A DNA stretch of 64,000 bases from Methylobacteriaceae bacterium (GTDB lineage Bacteria > Pseudomonadota > Alphaproteobacteria > Rhizobiales > Beijerinckiaceae). The position numbers were made by a program, and so were the translations under genes. The stretch lies in assembly GCA_020638195.1 (NCBI GenBank), contig JACKJC010000003.1, positions 1-64,000 of the forward strand, read 5' to 3'. The notes beneath the pieces are model-generated. The model made no database searches. It was not told where the DNA came from and saw only the letters and a program-made list of their open reading frames with translations. Within the stretch, counting starts at the first letter, position 1, and every line of letters starts with the position of its first letter. This document shows, piece by piece, positions 17,904 through 25,999 of the stretch.

Positions 17904-18382
17904 GCGCCCTGCATTTGCGCGTCGTCGGGCCGGATGGCGCCGCTGCGCCGCCGCCGGGCAGCCTGCGCGTCGCCATTGCGACGCAGGACATGAAGAACCT
18001 GAACGCGCATTTCGGCTCGGCCAGGCGCTTCGCGATCTACGACGTCTCGCCGGTCGAATGGTCCTTCGTCGAAACAGTTTCTTTCGACGATGTCTCGGAC
18101 GAAAGCGGCAAGCATCGCACCGAGGGCGACGATCGCATCACGCCGAAGATAGATGGGCTGACCGCCTGCCATCTCCTGTTCTGCCTCGCGATCGGTGGCC
18201 CTTCCGCCGCCAAGATCGTGTCGGCCGGCATCCATCCCGTGAAGATCCCGCAGCCGCAGTCGATCGACGCCGTTCTCGAACGCACGCGCGCCATGCTGTC
18301 CGGTTCGCCCCCGCCCTGGCTGCGCAAGGTGCTCGCCGGCGCTGGCGCGGTCGCCAAGCCGCGTTTCGACGAGGAAGACTGA
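17900..18382 (+). CDS. nifX: FeMo-cofactor precursor carrier NifX
   Basis: NifX binds NifB-co and VK-cluster intermediates between NifB and NifEN. The 160-residue protein has the core LRVAIATQDMKNLNAHFGSA and LTACHLLFCLAIGGPSAAKI. An 18-residue Ala/Pro-rich lead precedes the domain. The start overlaps the nifN stop, so the two are translationally coupled. Confidence 0.95.
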   Translation: MSALHLRVVGPDGAAAPPPGSLRVAIATQDMKNLNAHFGSARRFAIYDVSPVEWSFVETVSFDDVSDESGKHRTEGDDRITPKIDGLTACHLLFCLAIGGPSAAKIVSAGIHPVKIPQPQSIDAVLERTRAMLSGSPPPWLRKVLAGAGAVAKPRFDEED

Positions 18383-18384
18383 TC

Positions 18385-18501
18385 ATGCTTGCACAGATCG
18401 CCATCGCGCTCAGCCTGTCGCTTGGCATTCTCTCGAGCGTCCGCCTCATGACGCTCGCCGTGCGCGCGCCGCGTCCAATCAAGAGACACGACCATGCTTG
18501 A
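18385..18501 (+). CDS. 38-residue predicted membrane peptide between nifX and DUF269
   Basis: The frame starts at ATG 18385, two bases after the nifX stop, and ends by overlapping the next gene by eight bases. It encodes one hydrophobic helix (LAQIAIALSLSLGILSSVRL) followed by a short Arg/Lys/His-rich tail (RAPRPIKRHDHA). I do not recognise a family. It is likely a single-pass inner-membrane peptide with a basic cytoplasmic end. Its tight fit inside a run of overlapping nif genes argues for real translation. The alternative is a chance frame filling a 112-base gap. Confidence 0.5.
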   Translation: MLAQIAIALSLSLGILSSVRLMTLAVRAPRPIKRHDHA

Positions 18502-18967
18502 CACGCCCGACCCGTCTGCAGCCGAGGCTGCCGCCTTCGAAACGCCGTTCATGAAGGCGCTCGTGCGCCTGTTCCGCGCCCAGGACCAGCATGGCGCCTG
18601 GGACCGAAAGACCGATGCGCAGGTGCTGAGCGAATACATCGTCACCAAGGAACAGCGTCGCGAAATGCCGATCATCGGCGATCCCGACCCCGACATTCTT
18701 TGGCGGATCGAAATGTTCTACACGGCAATTGGCCTCGCGGCGGAACAGAAGACCGGCGTCATCGCTGGTCCCATGATGAAGATGAGCCATGAAGGTTTTG
18801 GCCGGCTCGTGCTGCTCGCCGGCAATCTCGTCGCGCTCTCGCGCCATCTGCGCGACGTCCACCGCTTCGGCTTCGACAATTTCGCCAAGATGGCCGCCGA
18901 AGGCGAAAAGTATCTCGGCAAGACCGTTGAGATGATCGAAGCCCATCCCGAAGTCGCAAAGGCGTGA
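18494..18967 (+). CDS. NifX-associated nitrogen fixation protein (DUF269)
   Basis: A 157-residue all-helical protein of the DUF269 family, found immediately downstream of nifX in most Mo-nitrogenase clusters. Typical segments are FETPFMKALVRLFRAQDQHG, then WRIEMFYTAIG and GRLVLLAGNLVALS. Its biochemical role is unproven. It starts inside the end of the 38-residue peptide gene and is followed by the DUF683 gene after seven bases. Confidence 0.93.
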   Translation: MLDTPDPSAAEAAAFETPFMKALVRLFRAQDQHGAWDRKTDAQVLSEYIVTKEQRREMPIIGDPDPDILWRIEMFYTAIGLAAEQKTGVIAGPMMKMSHEGFGRLVLLAGNLVALSRHLRDVHRFGFDNFAKMAAEGEKYLGKTVEMIEAHPEVAKA

Positions 18968-18974
18968 GGCGTCC

Positions 18975-19175
18975 ATGACCGACATCGAAACGCTGAGGGC
19001 CGAGATCAGGAAACTCTCGGCGAAAGCCACCAACGCCAAGATGAACCTGCACGACCTCTCCGAGGAACTGCCAGTCAACTGGACGTCGATCATGCAGGTC
19101 GCGCAAGCGACGTACGACGCCTATGCGGCGCTCACGGCGGCGCGCGAAAAACTGAAGGAGCTGGAAGCCGCATGA
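18975..19175 (+). CDS. CCE_0567-type small metalloprotein (DUF683)
   Basis: A 66-residue helical-hairpin protein (LRAEIRKLSAKATNAKMNLHD at the start, AREKLKELEAA at the end) of the DUF683 family that accompanies nifX/DUF269 in nif operons. The cyanobacterial member forms a four-helix metal-binding assembly. The stop overlaps the next ATG (ATGA). Confidence 0.9.
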   Translation: MTDIETLRAEIRKLSAKATNAKMNLHDLSEELPVNWTSIMQVAQATYDAYAALTAAREKLKELEAA

Positions 19176-19489
19176 GCGCCTTTGTCACCCGGGGCGGCGC
19201 CGCCTGGATGCCCGTCTATCTCACCGACATCAACGGCGCGACCTGCATCGGCTGCGGTCGCTGCTACAAGGTCTGTTCGCGCGACGTCATGCATCTCTAC
19301 GGCGTCGACGAGGACGGCGCGGTGCTGGGCCAGGTGACGGAAGACGACGACGACGATTTCGACGGCGAGCTCAACCGTAAGATCATGAAAGTCGACAATT
19401 CGGACGCCTGCATCGGCTGCGGCGCATGCGCGCGCGTCTGCCCGAAGGATTGCCAGACCCATGTCGCGGCCGATCAACTCGCAGCCTGA
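19172..19489 (+). CDS. fdxB: Nif-specific ferredoxin III (FdxB)
   Basis: A 105-residue 2[4Fe-4S] ferredoxin with CIGCGRCYKVCSRD near residue 25 and CIGCGACARVCPKD near 80, separated by an acidic stretch (EDDDDDFDGE). This architecture defines nif ferredoxin III, thought to donate electrons during cofactor assembly or to nitrogenase. It overlaps the DUF683 stop by four bases, and its 3' end overlaps nifQ by 29 bases. Confidence 0.94.
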   Translation: MSAFVTRGGAAWMPVYLTDINGATCIGCGRCYKVCSRDVMHLYGVDEDGAVLGQVTEDDDDDFDGELNRKIMKVDNSDACIGCGACARVCPKDCQTHVAADQLAA

Positions 19490-20162
19490 GGGCGTCGCGC
19501 GCCTCTTTCCCGCGACGGGCGATGAGCCGCTCGACGGCGAAGCCCTCGCGCGCGCGCTCAAGGCGGCGGGCGATCCGGACGGCGACCCGCTGTGGCGCGA
19601 AATCTTCTCGCGCCTCCTCGCCATCGGCCTCGTGGAAGCCCAGCAAGACGTCACCAGCCTGACGACGACGCTGGGCCTCGACGCGAGCGACCTGCGCAGG
19701 GCCGTCGCGGATCACGCCCCGCATCCTCTCGCCATCGCCGCCGCCGATCGGGCAAGCGTCGCGATTCGCGAGGACGAAGAGCAGATGGTGTTCGATCTTC
19801 TTCTCGCGCATGGGGCCGACGAGACTCAGGAAATCCGTTGGCTCGCCGCCATGGTGGCGCGCCGGGCCATGCGGCCCAATCATCTGTGGCAGGACCTCGG
19901 GCTTGCGGACCGTTCGTGGCTCAACGAGCTTCTGCGCCGCTACTTCCCCGCGCTGCATGCCGGCAACACCTCCGACATGAAGTGGAAGAAGTATTTCTAC
20001 CGGCGCCTGTGCGAGTTGGAGGGCTTCTCGCTCTGCACCGCGCCGTCCTGCCGCGAATGCTGCGATTTCGATCGCTGCTTCGGGGCCGAGGACGGCGAGA
20101 GCCTTCTGGCGCAGCGTCGTCGCGCGACAGAACTCATGTCGGACATGCGACACTTGTCGTAA
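19461..20162 (+). CDS. nifQ: Molybdenum donor protein NifQ
   Basis: NifQ carries a Mo-Fe-S cluster and delivers molybdenum to NifEN/NifH. This 233-residue protein ends with the family ligand motif CTAPSCRECCDFDRCF (Cys-X4-Cys-X2-Cys-X5-Cys), preceded by MKWKKYFYRRLCE. Its start lies 29 bases inside fdxB. Its 3' end contains a NifA binding site for the next operon, so coding and control overlap. Confidence 0.94.
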   Translation: MSRPINSQPEGVARLFPATGDEPLDGEALARALKAAGDPDGDPLWREIFSRLLAIGLVEAQQDVTSLTTTLGLDASDLRRAVADHAPHPLAIAAADRASVAIREDEEQMVFDLLLAHGADETQEIRWLAAMVARRAMRPNHLWQDLGLADRSWLNELLRRYFPALHAGNTSDMKWKKYFYRRLCELEGFSLCTAPSCRECCDFDRCFGAEDGESLLAQRRRATELMSDMRHLS

Positions 20163-20170
20163 CTGCTACA
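20137..20170 (+). promoter_or_regulatory. Two tandem NifA activator sites upstream of iscA
   Basis: TGT-N10-ACA occurs at 20137-20152, inside the nifQ coding end, and again at 20155-20170 across its stop. They are centred 18 bases apart and lie about 45-75 bases upstream of the -24 element. Confidence 0.75.
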
Positions 20171-20211
20171 GCCGACTAACGCCAAACCATCGCAAATTCA
20201 GTCATTTCGTC

Positions 20212-20227
20212 TGGCACGCGGGTTGCG
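20212..20227 (+). promoter_or_regulatory. Sigma-54 promoter of the iscA-nifUSV operon
   Basis: TGGCACG-CGGG-TTGC at 20212-20226 matches the -24/-12 consensus, about 40 bases before the iscA start. Confidence 0.92.
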
Positions 20228-20265
20228 ATCCCTCTCTCCATCCAACCGTCGATGGAGCGCCGACA

Positions 20266-20586
20266 ATGATCCAGCTCACGCCCGAAGCCGTCGAAGCCGT
20301 GAAGTCCGCCATGTCCCGCGCGACGGGCCCCGCGACCGGCCTGCGCATCATGGTTGAGACCGGCGGCTGCGCCGGCTTCAAATACATGATGGGTCTCGAA
20401 CAGGCGCCGCGCGAAGGCGACGCCGTGGTCGAGCAGGACGGCGTCACCGTCTTCATCGACGATCTCTCGCAGCAGCATCTCGCCGGCATGAAAGTCGACT
20501 TCGTCGCCGGCCTCGAATCCTCGGGCTTCGTCTTCGACAATCCGAACGCGGCGTCGAAATGCGCCTGCGGCAAGAGCTTCGGCTGA
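20266..20586 (+). CDS. Nif-associated A-type iron-sulfur carrier (IscA/HesB family)
   Basis: This 106-residue A-type carrier has the conserved Cys in ETGGCAGFKYMM near residue 35 and the CACGKSF pair at the C-terminus. A-type carriers accept [4Fe-4S] clusters from NifU and pass them on. It is first gene of the operon with nifU and nifS under a sigma-54 promoter, so it is the nif-dedicated copy. Confidence 0.93.
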   Translation: MIQLTPEAVEAVKSAMSRATGPATGLRIMVETGGCAGFKYMMGLEQAPREGDAVVEQDGVTVFIDDLSQQHLAGMKVDFVAGLESSGFVFDNPNAASKCACGKSFG

Positions 20587-20596
20587 GGAGCGCGCC

Positions 20597-21604
20597 ATGT
20601 GGGACTATTCCGAGAAGGTCCAGGAATATTTCTTCAATCCGAAGAACGCCGGCGTCCTCGCCGAAGCCAACGCGGTCGGCGAGGTCGGCGCGATCTCCTG
20701 CGGCGACGCGCTGAAGCTGATGATGAAGGTCGATCCTGTCACCAATGTCATTCTGGAAGCCAAGTTCCAGACTTTTGGCTGCGGTTCGGCAATCGCATCC
20801 TCCTCTGCTCTTACGGAACTCGTGATCGGCAAGACGATCGAGGAGGCGCTGAAGCTGACGAACCAGGACATCGCCGATTTCCTCGGCGGCCTGCCGCCAG
20901 AGAAGATGCATTGTTCGGTCATGGGTTATGAGGCGCTGCAGGCCGCCGTCGCCAATTTCCGCGGCGAGACCTGGACCGACGACCACGAGGAAGGAGCGCT
21001 GATCTGCAAGTGCTTCGGCGTCGATGAAGGCATGGTCGAGCGCGCCGTGCGTATGAACAATCTGACGACGATCGAACAGGTGACCGCCTACACCAAGGCG
21101 GGCGGCGGATGTCTGACCTGCTTCGACGCGCTGGAAGGCGTGCTGGCCAAGGTGAACGCCGAAATGGTGGCGGAAGGCGTGCTCGACCCCGCCAAGGCCT
21201 ACAAGCTTGGTTCGGTTGACCCACTCGCTCTGAAGAAGAAGCCGACGCCAAAGGCGGCCGCGCCCGCCCCGGTCGTCTCCCTCGGCGAGATCGCGCCCGT
21301 GCGCACTTCGCATCCCGCGCCTGCGGGCGTATCGCCGCTCGATCCCGCGACGCCCACGCCTGCGCTCACCAACCTCCAGAAGATCCGCCTGATCGAACAG
21401 GCGATCGAGGAATTGCGACCGAACCTGCGCGCCGATAACGGCGATTGCGAACTGGTCGATGTCGACGGCTCCACTGTCTACGTGAGGCTGTCGGGCGCCT
21501 GCGTCGGCTGCCAGATGGCGAGCGTCACCGTGTCCGGCATCCAGCAGCGCCTCGCGGCGAAGATCGGATCGCCGATCCGCGTCGTGCCCGTCGGCAAGAA
21601 TTGA
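20597..21604 (+). CDS. nifU: Iron-sulfur cluster scaffold NifU
   Basis: NifU assembles Fe-S clusters for nitrogenase using sulfur from NifS. The 335-residue protein has all three modules. The IscU-like N-domain (1-120) has Cys in AISCGDALK, TFGCGSAIA and MHCSVMG. A central permanent [2Fe-2S] domain has CKCFGVDE and GGGCLTCFD. The C-terminal Nfu domain has GACVGCQMA. An Ala/Pro-rich linker (about 215-255) joins the last two. The length is somewhat above average because of that linker. Confidence 0.97.
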   Translation: MWDYSEKVQEYFFNPKNAGVLAEANAVGEVGAISCGDALKLMMKVDPVTNVILEAKFQTFGCGSAIASSSALTELVIGKTIEEALKLTNQDIADFLGGLPPEKMHCSVMGYEALQAAVANFRGETWTDDHEEGALICKCFGVDEGMVERAVRMNNLTTIEQVTAYTKAGGGCLTCFDALEGVLAKVNAEMVAEGVLDPAKAYKLGSVDPLALKKKPTPKAAAPAPVVSLGEIAPVRTSHPAPAGVSPLDPATPTPALTNLQKIRLIEQAIEELRPNLRADNGDCELVDVDGSTVYVRLSGACVGCQMASVTVSGIQQRLAAKIGSPIRVVPVGKN

Positions 21605-21615
21605 GGGAGAGCGCC

Positions 21616-22818
21616 ATGCGTCCTGTCTATCTCGACAACAACGCAACGACGCGCGTCGACCCGCAGGTGGTCGAGGCCATGCTGCCTTTCTTCACTGAGC
21701 AGTTCGGCAATCCCTCCTCGATCCATTCTTTTGGCTCGAGCGTCGGCGGCGCGGTGAAAGCCGCGCGAAAACAGGTGCAGGCATTGCTTGGCGCCGAATT
21801 CGATCACGAGATCATCTTCACGTCCGGCGGGACGGAGAGCAACAATATGGCGATCCTGTCCGCGCTCGAGGCCATGCCCGGACGCGACGTGATCATCACG
21901 ACGAAGGTCGAGCATCCCGCCGTTCTCTCGGTCTGCGAATATCTGGAAAAGACCGGCCGCGCGAAGGTGCATTACATCGGCGTCGATTCCTTCGGCCGCC
22001 TCGATCTCGAAGCTTATCGCGCCGCCTTGAGCGATCGAGTCGCACTGGTGACGTTGATGTGGGCGAACAACGAGACGGGCACGATCTTTCCGGTCGAGCC
22101 GCTCGCCGAACTCGCCAAAGAGGTCGGCGCGCTGTTTCACACGGACGCGGTACAGGCGGTCGGCAAGGTTCCGATCACGCTCAAGGGCAGCGCGATCGAC
22201 ATGCTTTCGCTTTCCGGCCACAAGCTGCATGCCCCCAAGGGCATCGGCGCGCTCTATGTGAAGCGCGGCGTGCGCTTCAAGCCGCAGATGCGCGGCGGTC
22301 ACCAGGAGCGCGGCCGTCGTGCGGGCACCGAAAATGCGCCCGGCATCGTCGCGCTCGGCAAGGCCGCCGAACTCGCCATGGCCGCGATGGCCGATGAGCA
22401 GACGCGCGTAAAGGCGCTGCGCGACCGGCTCGAAGCGGGCATTATGCAGCGCGTGCCGAATTGCTTCGTCAACGGCGACAAATACGACCGGCTGCCAAAC
22501 ACCTGCAATGTCGCGTTCGAATTCGTCGAAGGCGAAGCCATCCTGCTGCATCTCACGCGTGCCGGAATTGCCGCGTCGTCGGGCTCGGCGTGCACGTCCG
22601 GCTCGCTCGAGCCGAGCCACGTGTTGCGCGCCATGAACATTCCCTTCACCGCCGCGCATGGCTCGATCCGCTTCTCCTTCTCGCGCGAATCGATCGACGA
22701 GGATGTCGACCGCGTGATCGAGGTCCTGCCGGGCATTCTCGAAAAGCTGCGCACGCTCTCGCCCTTCTGGGCAGGCGCGAACGAGGCCCCGAAAGAGTTC
22801 AAACCGGTCTACGCCTGA
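21616..22818 (+). CDS. nifS: Cysteine desulfurase NifS
   Basis: This PLP enzyme releases sulfur from cysteine for NifU. The 400-residue protein has the PLP-binding Lys in SLSGHKLHAPKGIGALY, the TGG/TESNN cofactor segment and the active-site Cys in SSGSACTSGSLEPSHVL. ATG 21616 lies 11 bases after nifU. The adjacent cysE can supply its substrate cysteine. Confidence 0.97.
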   Translation: MRPVYLDNNATTRVDPQVVEAMLPFFTEQFGNPSSIHSFGSSVGGAVKAARKQVQALLGAEFDHEIIFTSGGTESNNMAILSALEAMPGRDVIITTKVEHPAVLSVCEYLEKTGRAKVHYIGVDSFGRLDLEAYRAALSDRVALVTLMWANNETGTIFPVEPLAELAKEVGALFHTDAVQAVGKVPITLKGSAIDMLSLSGHKLHAPKGIGALYVKRGVRFKPQMRGGHQERGRRAGTENAPGIVALGKAAELAMAAMADEQTRVKALRDRLEAGIMQRVPNCFVNGDKYDRLPNTCNVAFEFVEGEAILLHLTRAGIAASSGSACTSGSLEPSHVLRAMNIPFTAAHGSIRFSFSRESIDEDVDRVIEVLPGILEKLRTLSPFWAGANEAPKEFKPVYA

Positions 22819-22826
22819 GGCCCGCG

Positions 22827-23990
22827 ATGGACAGTTCGCCCCCGCGCATATTCGTCAACGACACGACGCTGCGCGATGGCGAGCAGGCGCCGGGCGTCGC
22901 CTTCTCATTCGACGAGAAGCTGGCGATTGCCCGCGCGCTGGATGCTGCGGGGATTGACGAGATCGAGGCCGGCACGCCCGCGATGGGTCGGGACGAGGTC
23001 AACACGATCGCCGCGATTGCGCACGCCGGTCTCTCCTGCGCTGTGATGGCCTGGTGCCGCGCGCTGCAATCCGATGTCGACGGCGCAATCGCTGCGGGCG
23101 TGCGGCGCGTGAACATCTCCGTCCCGGCTTCCTGCATACAGATGCACGTGAAGCTGAACGCTGGCCCCTCCGAGACGGCGGCGCGCCTTCGCCGGATCGT
23201 CGCCTATGCGCGCGAACGTGGTCTGGAAGTTGCGGTCGGGTTCGAGGATTCCTCGCGCGCCACGCCTCACGATCTGGCCCTGCTCGCGCGCGCGGCGCGA
23301 GACAGCGGCGCCTTTCGCCTGCGCTACGCCGATACGCTCGGCGTGCTCGAACCCTTCGGCGCCTTCGAGGCGATCAGACGCCTGAGCGAGGCGACCAATC
23401 TCGCGATCGAATTCCACGGCCACGACGATCTCGGCCTCGCGACCGCCAACACGCTCGCCGCGCTGCGCGGCGGAGCGCGCCATGCGAGCGTGACAGTGCT
23501 CGGGCTCGGCGAACGCGCCGGCAATGCGCCGCTAGAGGAAATCGCCGTCGCGGTCGCGCAGACCGGGCAATTCGCGACCCACGTGAAGATCGCCGACCTC
23601 AACGATCTCGCCGCTTCCGTCGCGGATTGCGCGGGCCGCGCGATCGGCGAAGCCAAGGCCATCGTCGGTCGAGACATTTTTTCACACGAATCCGGCGTCC
23701 ACGTCTCGGGACTTCTGAAAGACGCCCGCGCCTATCAGGCGCTCGATCCCGCAGCTCTCGGGCGCCGCCATGCAATTGTCATCGGCAAGCATTCGGGCCT
23801 TGCGGCGCTACGCGCAATCTGCGGCGACCTTGATCTCGATCCCGAAAGCGAGGCCATGGCTCTCGCCGAAATTCGCGCGCTCGCGCAACGGACGAAGCGC
23901 GCCGTGCCGGTCGACCATGCGCGTCGGATCGCCTCGGCCTTCCAGGAAATTATCAGCGCCCGCCGCGCCGACTCGCGCGTGTGGCCATGA
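22827..23990 (+). CDS. nifV: Homocitrate synthase NifV
   Basis: NifV condenses acetyl-CoA with 2-oxoglutarate to give R-homocitrate, the organic ligand of FeMo-co. The 387-residue TIM-barrel enzyme has NDTTLRDGEQAPGVAF at the N-terminus and the metal-binding EFHGHDDLGLATAN segment, with HESGVHVSGLLK further on. It begins eight bases after nifS and its stop overlaps cysE (ATGA). Confidence 0.96.
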   Translation: MDSSPPRIFVNDTTLRDGEQAPGVAFSFDEKLAIARALDAAGIDEIEAGTPAMGRDEVNTIAAIAHAGLSCAVMAWCRALQSDVDGAIAAGVRRVNISVPASCIQMHVKLNAGPSETAARLRRIVAYARERGLEVAVGFEDSSRATPHDLALLARAARDSGAFRLRYADTLGVLEPFGAFEAIRRLSEATNLAIEFHGHDDLGLATANTLAALRGGARHASVTVLGLGERAGNAPLEEIAVAVAQTGQFATHVKIADLNDLAASVADCAGRAIGEAKAIVGRDIFSHESGVHVSGLLKDARAYQALDPAALGRRHAIVIGKHSGLAALRAICGDLDLDPESEAMALAEIRALAQRTKRAVPVDHARRIASAFQEIISARRADSRVWP

Positions 23991-24673
23991 GACGCCTGCT
24001 CGAGCAGATCAAGGCCGATGTCGGCTGCGTATCCGGCCGCGACCCGGCCGCGCGAGGAAAATTCGAGGTGCTCGTCACCTATCCCGGCGTCCATGCCGTC
24101 ATCTGGCATCGCCTCGCCGGCCGCGCGTGGCGGCGCGGCTGGCGCGGATCCGCGCGCTTGCTGTCCTGGATCGCGCGCCTCCTCACCAATGTCGACATTC
24201 ATCCCGGCGCGACGATCGGCGAGCGCTTCTTCATTGATCACGGCGCCGGCGTCGTCATTGGCGAGACGGCCATCGTCGGCGACGATGTCACGCTCTATCA
24301 CGGCGTCACGCTCGGCGGCGTCTCCTGGTCGCCCGGCAAACGGCATCCGACGCTGCGGAACGGCGTGATGGTCGGCGCCGGCGCAAAAATCCTCGGGCCG
24401 ATCACGATCGGAGAAAACTCGCGCATCGGCGCCAATTCCGTCGTGATGGAAGATACGCCCGCTGGCGCGACGGTCGTCGGAATTCCCGGCAAGATCGTAC
24501 GCGGCCTCGAAATGCGACGCCGTCTCGCTGGCGGCCGCGTCGATCTCGAACATCACCTCATGCCCGACCCCGTGGGCGAGGCGCTCGCCTATCTCATCGA
24601 CCGCGTCGATTTTCTCGAAGCGCGGCTGATGAAAATGCAACGCGCCCGCAGGGCCGAGAACGAACACGCGTGA
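23987..24673 (+). CDS. cysE: Serine O-acetyltransferase CysE (nif-associated)
   Basis: CysE acetylates serine in cysteine synthesis. The 228-residue protein has a short N-terminal helical part and left-handed beta-helix hexapeptide repeats with HPGATIGERFFIDHGAGVVIG and the catalytic region LYHGVTLGGVSWSPGKRHP. A C-terminal segment of about 40 residues follows the usual end. The start is the ATG overlapping the nifV stop; a GTG six bases upstream is also possible. Nif-linked cysE copies are thought to raise cysteine supply for NifS. Confidence 0.93.
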   Translation: MRRLLEQIKADVGCVSGRDPAARGKFEVLVTYPGVHAVIWHRLAGRAWRRGWRGSARLLSWIARLLTNVDIHPGATIGERFFIDHGAGVVIGETAIVGDDVTLYHGVTLGGVSWSPGKRHPTLRNGVMVGAGAKILGPITIGENSRIGANSVVMEDTPAGATVVGIPGKIVRGLEMRRRLAGGRVDLEHHLMPDPVGEALAYLIDRVDFLEARLMKMQRARRAENEHA

Positions 24674-24686
24674 ACGGAGAGCGACA

Positions 24687-25010
24687 ATGTCTGCAATCGA
24701 CGAATTGAAAGCTCTGAGCTCGGCCGAGGATTTCTTTCGTCGGCTCGACGTCGCCTACGAGTCCCAGGTGCTCGGCGTCGCGCGGCTGCACATTCTGAAG
24801 CGCATGGGCCAGGCGGTCGCAAGCCTCGACGAGACTTTGTCCGATGATCAAGCCCTCGCCGCCTGCCGCGCGGCGCTGACGGCGGCCTATGCCGAATTCG
24901 CCGGGACATCGCCGCTTCAGGCGCGCCTCTTCAAGGTGCTGCGCGATCACGATCCCGCGCGGCCGGCGACGCGCGGCGCCTTCGTGCCCCTCTCCGACCT
25001 CACGGGCTGA
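24687..25010 (+). CDS. nifW: Nitrogenase-stabilising protein NifW
   Basis: A 107-residue NifW-family protein with the characteristic ELKALSSAEDFFRRLDVAY start and a C-terminal PLQARLFKVLRDHDP segment. NifW binds the MoFe protein and is tied to its maturation or oxygen protection. It is 13 bases after cysE and probably closes this operon, because a new sigma-54 promoter follows. Confidence 0.93.
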   Translation: MSAIDELKALSSAEDFFRRLDVAYESQVLGVARLHILKRMGQAVASLDETLSDDQALAACRAALTAAYAEFAGTSPLQARLFKVLRDHDPARPATRGAFVPLSDLTG

Positions 25011-25016
25011 CAGCTG

Positions 25017-25032
25017 TGTCGCGATGCCGACA
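25017..25032 (+). promoter_or_regulatory. NifA activator site for fixABCX
   Basis: TGT-N10-ACA: TGT at 25017-25019 and ACA at 25030-25032, just past the nifW stop and about 50 bases upstream of the -24 element. Confidence 0.75.
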
Positions 25033-25082
25033 GAGGCGTCGCGAGCGCGGGACGAAAATCCCGGAAAGCGCGCGTTCTAAAT

Positions 25083-25098
25083 TGGTACGAAGTTTGCG
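25083..25098 (+). promoter_or_regulatory. Sigma-54 promoter of fixABCX
   Basis: TGGTACG-AAGT-TTGC at 25083-25097 fits the -24/-12 consensus, with one change at the C/T position, about 38 bases before the fixA start. Confidence 0.85.
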
Positions 25099-25134
25099 GA
25101 GCGATCCGCGGGTTCAAGATCAACGGAGGCGGCG

Positions 25135-25989
25135 GTGCATATAGTCGTCTGCATCAAGCAGGTTCCGGATTCAGCGCAGATCCGCGTTCATCCCGTGACC
25201 AATACGATCATGCGGCAGGGCGTGCCGACGATCATCAATCCCTATGATCTCTTCTCGCTCGAAGAGGCCATGCGCTGGCGCGACAAGCTCGGCGGCGAAG
25301 TCACCGTGCTCTCCATGGGCCCGCCGTCGGCAGCCGACTCGCTGCGCAAGGCGCTGACCTACGGCGCCGATCGCGCAGTGCTGCTGACGGATCGCTTCTT
25401 CGCCGGATCCGATACGCTGGCGACCAGTTATGCGCTCTCAGCCGCGCTCGCCAAGATAGGCGAGACCTTCGGCGCGCCCGACATCGTCTTCACCGGCAAG
25501 CAAACGATCGACGGCGATACGGCGCAGGTCGGCCCCGGCATCGCCAAGCGCCTCGACCTCAAGCAGCTCACCTACGTCAGTCGCATCGTCGACGTCGATC
25601 TGACGTCGCGCTCTATCGTCGCCGAACGGCGCGCGGAAGGCGGCGTGCAGGTGCTGATGACGCAGCTGCCCGCGCTCGTCACCATGCTAGAAGGCACGAA
25701 CGAGATTCGTCGCGGCTCTCTCGACGACGCCTTGCGCGCCGCGCGCGCGGACGTCGTCGTCTGGAGCGCAGCCGACGCAGGCATCAGCGATCTGCAGAAA
25801 TGCGGACTGCGCGGGTCGCCGACGGTCGTCAAGCGCGTCTTTGCGCCGCCGCCACGATCCGAGAAGGCCGAACTGGTCGAGACACATGGCCGCACGCCCG
25901 CGGAAAACGCGGAAGCGCTGATCGACATGATCTTCGCGCGCGCGCCCGGCGTCGAGGCCGATCTCGTCAAATCCGTCTCCGGCTTCTGA
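25135..25989 (+). CDS. fixA: Electron transfer flavoprotein beta subunit FixA
   Basis: FixA pairs with FixB as an ETF that bifurcates electrons from NADH to quinone and to low-potential ferredoxin for nitrogenase. The 284-residue protein starts HIVVCIKQVPDSAQIRVHP and has the FTGKQTIDGDTAQVGPG nucleotide segment. The start codon is GTG, supported by GGAGG nine bases upstream and by the family N-terminus. It is first gene of fixABCX. Confidence 0.96.
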   Translation: MHIVVCIKQVPDSAQIRVHPVTNTIMRQGVPTIINPYDLFSLEEAMRWRDKLGGEVTVLSMGPPSAADSLRKALTYGADRAVLLTDRFFAGSDTLATSYALSAALAKIGETFGAPDIVFTGKQTIDGDTAQVGPGIAKRLDLKQLTYVSRIVDVDLTSRSIVAERRAEGGVQVLMTQLPALVTMLEGTNEIRRGSLDDALRAARADVVVWSAADAGISDLQKCGLRGSPTVVKRVFAPPPRSEKAELVETHGRTPAENAEALIDMIFARAPGVEADLVKSVSGF

Positions 25990-25999
25990 GGAGAGCGAC

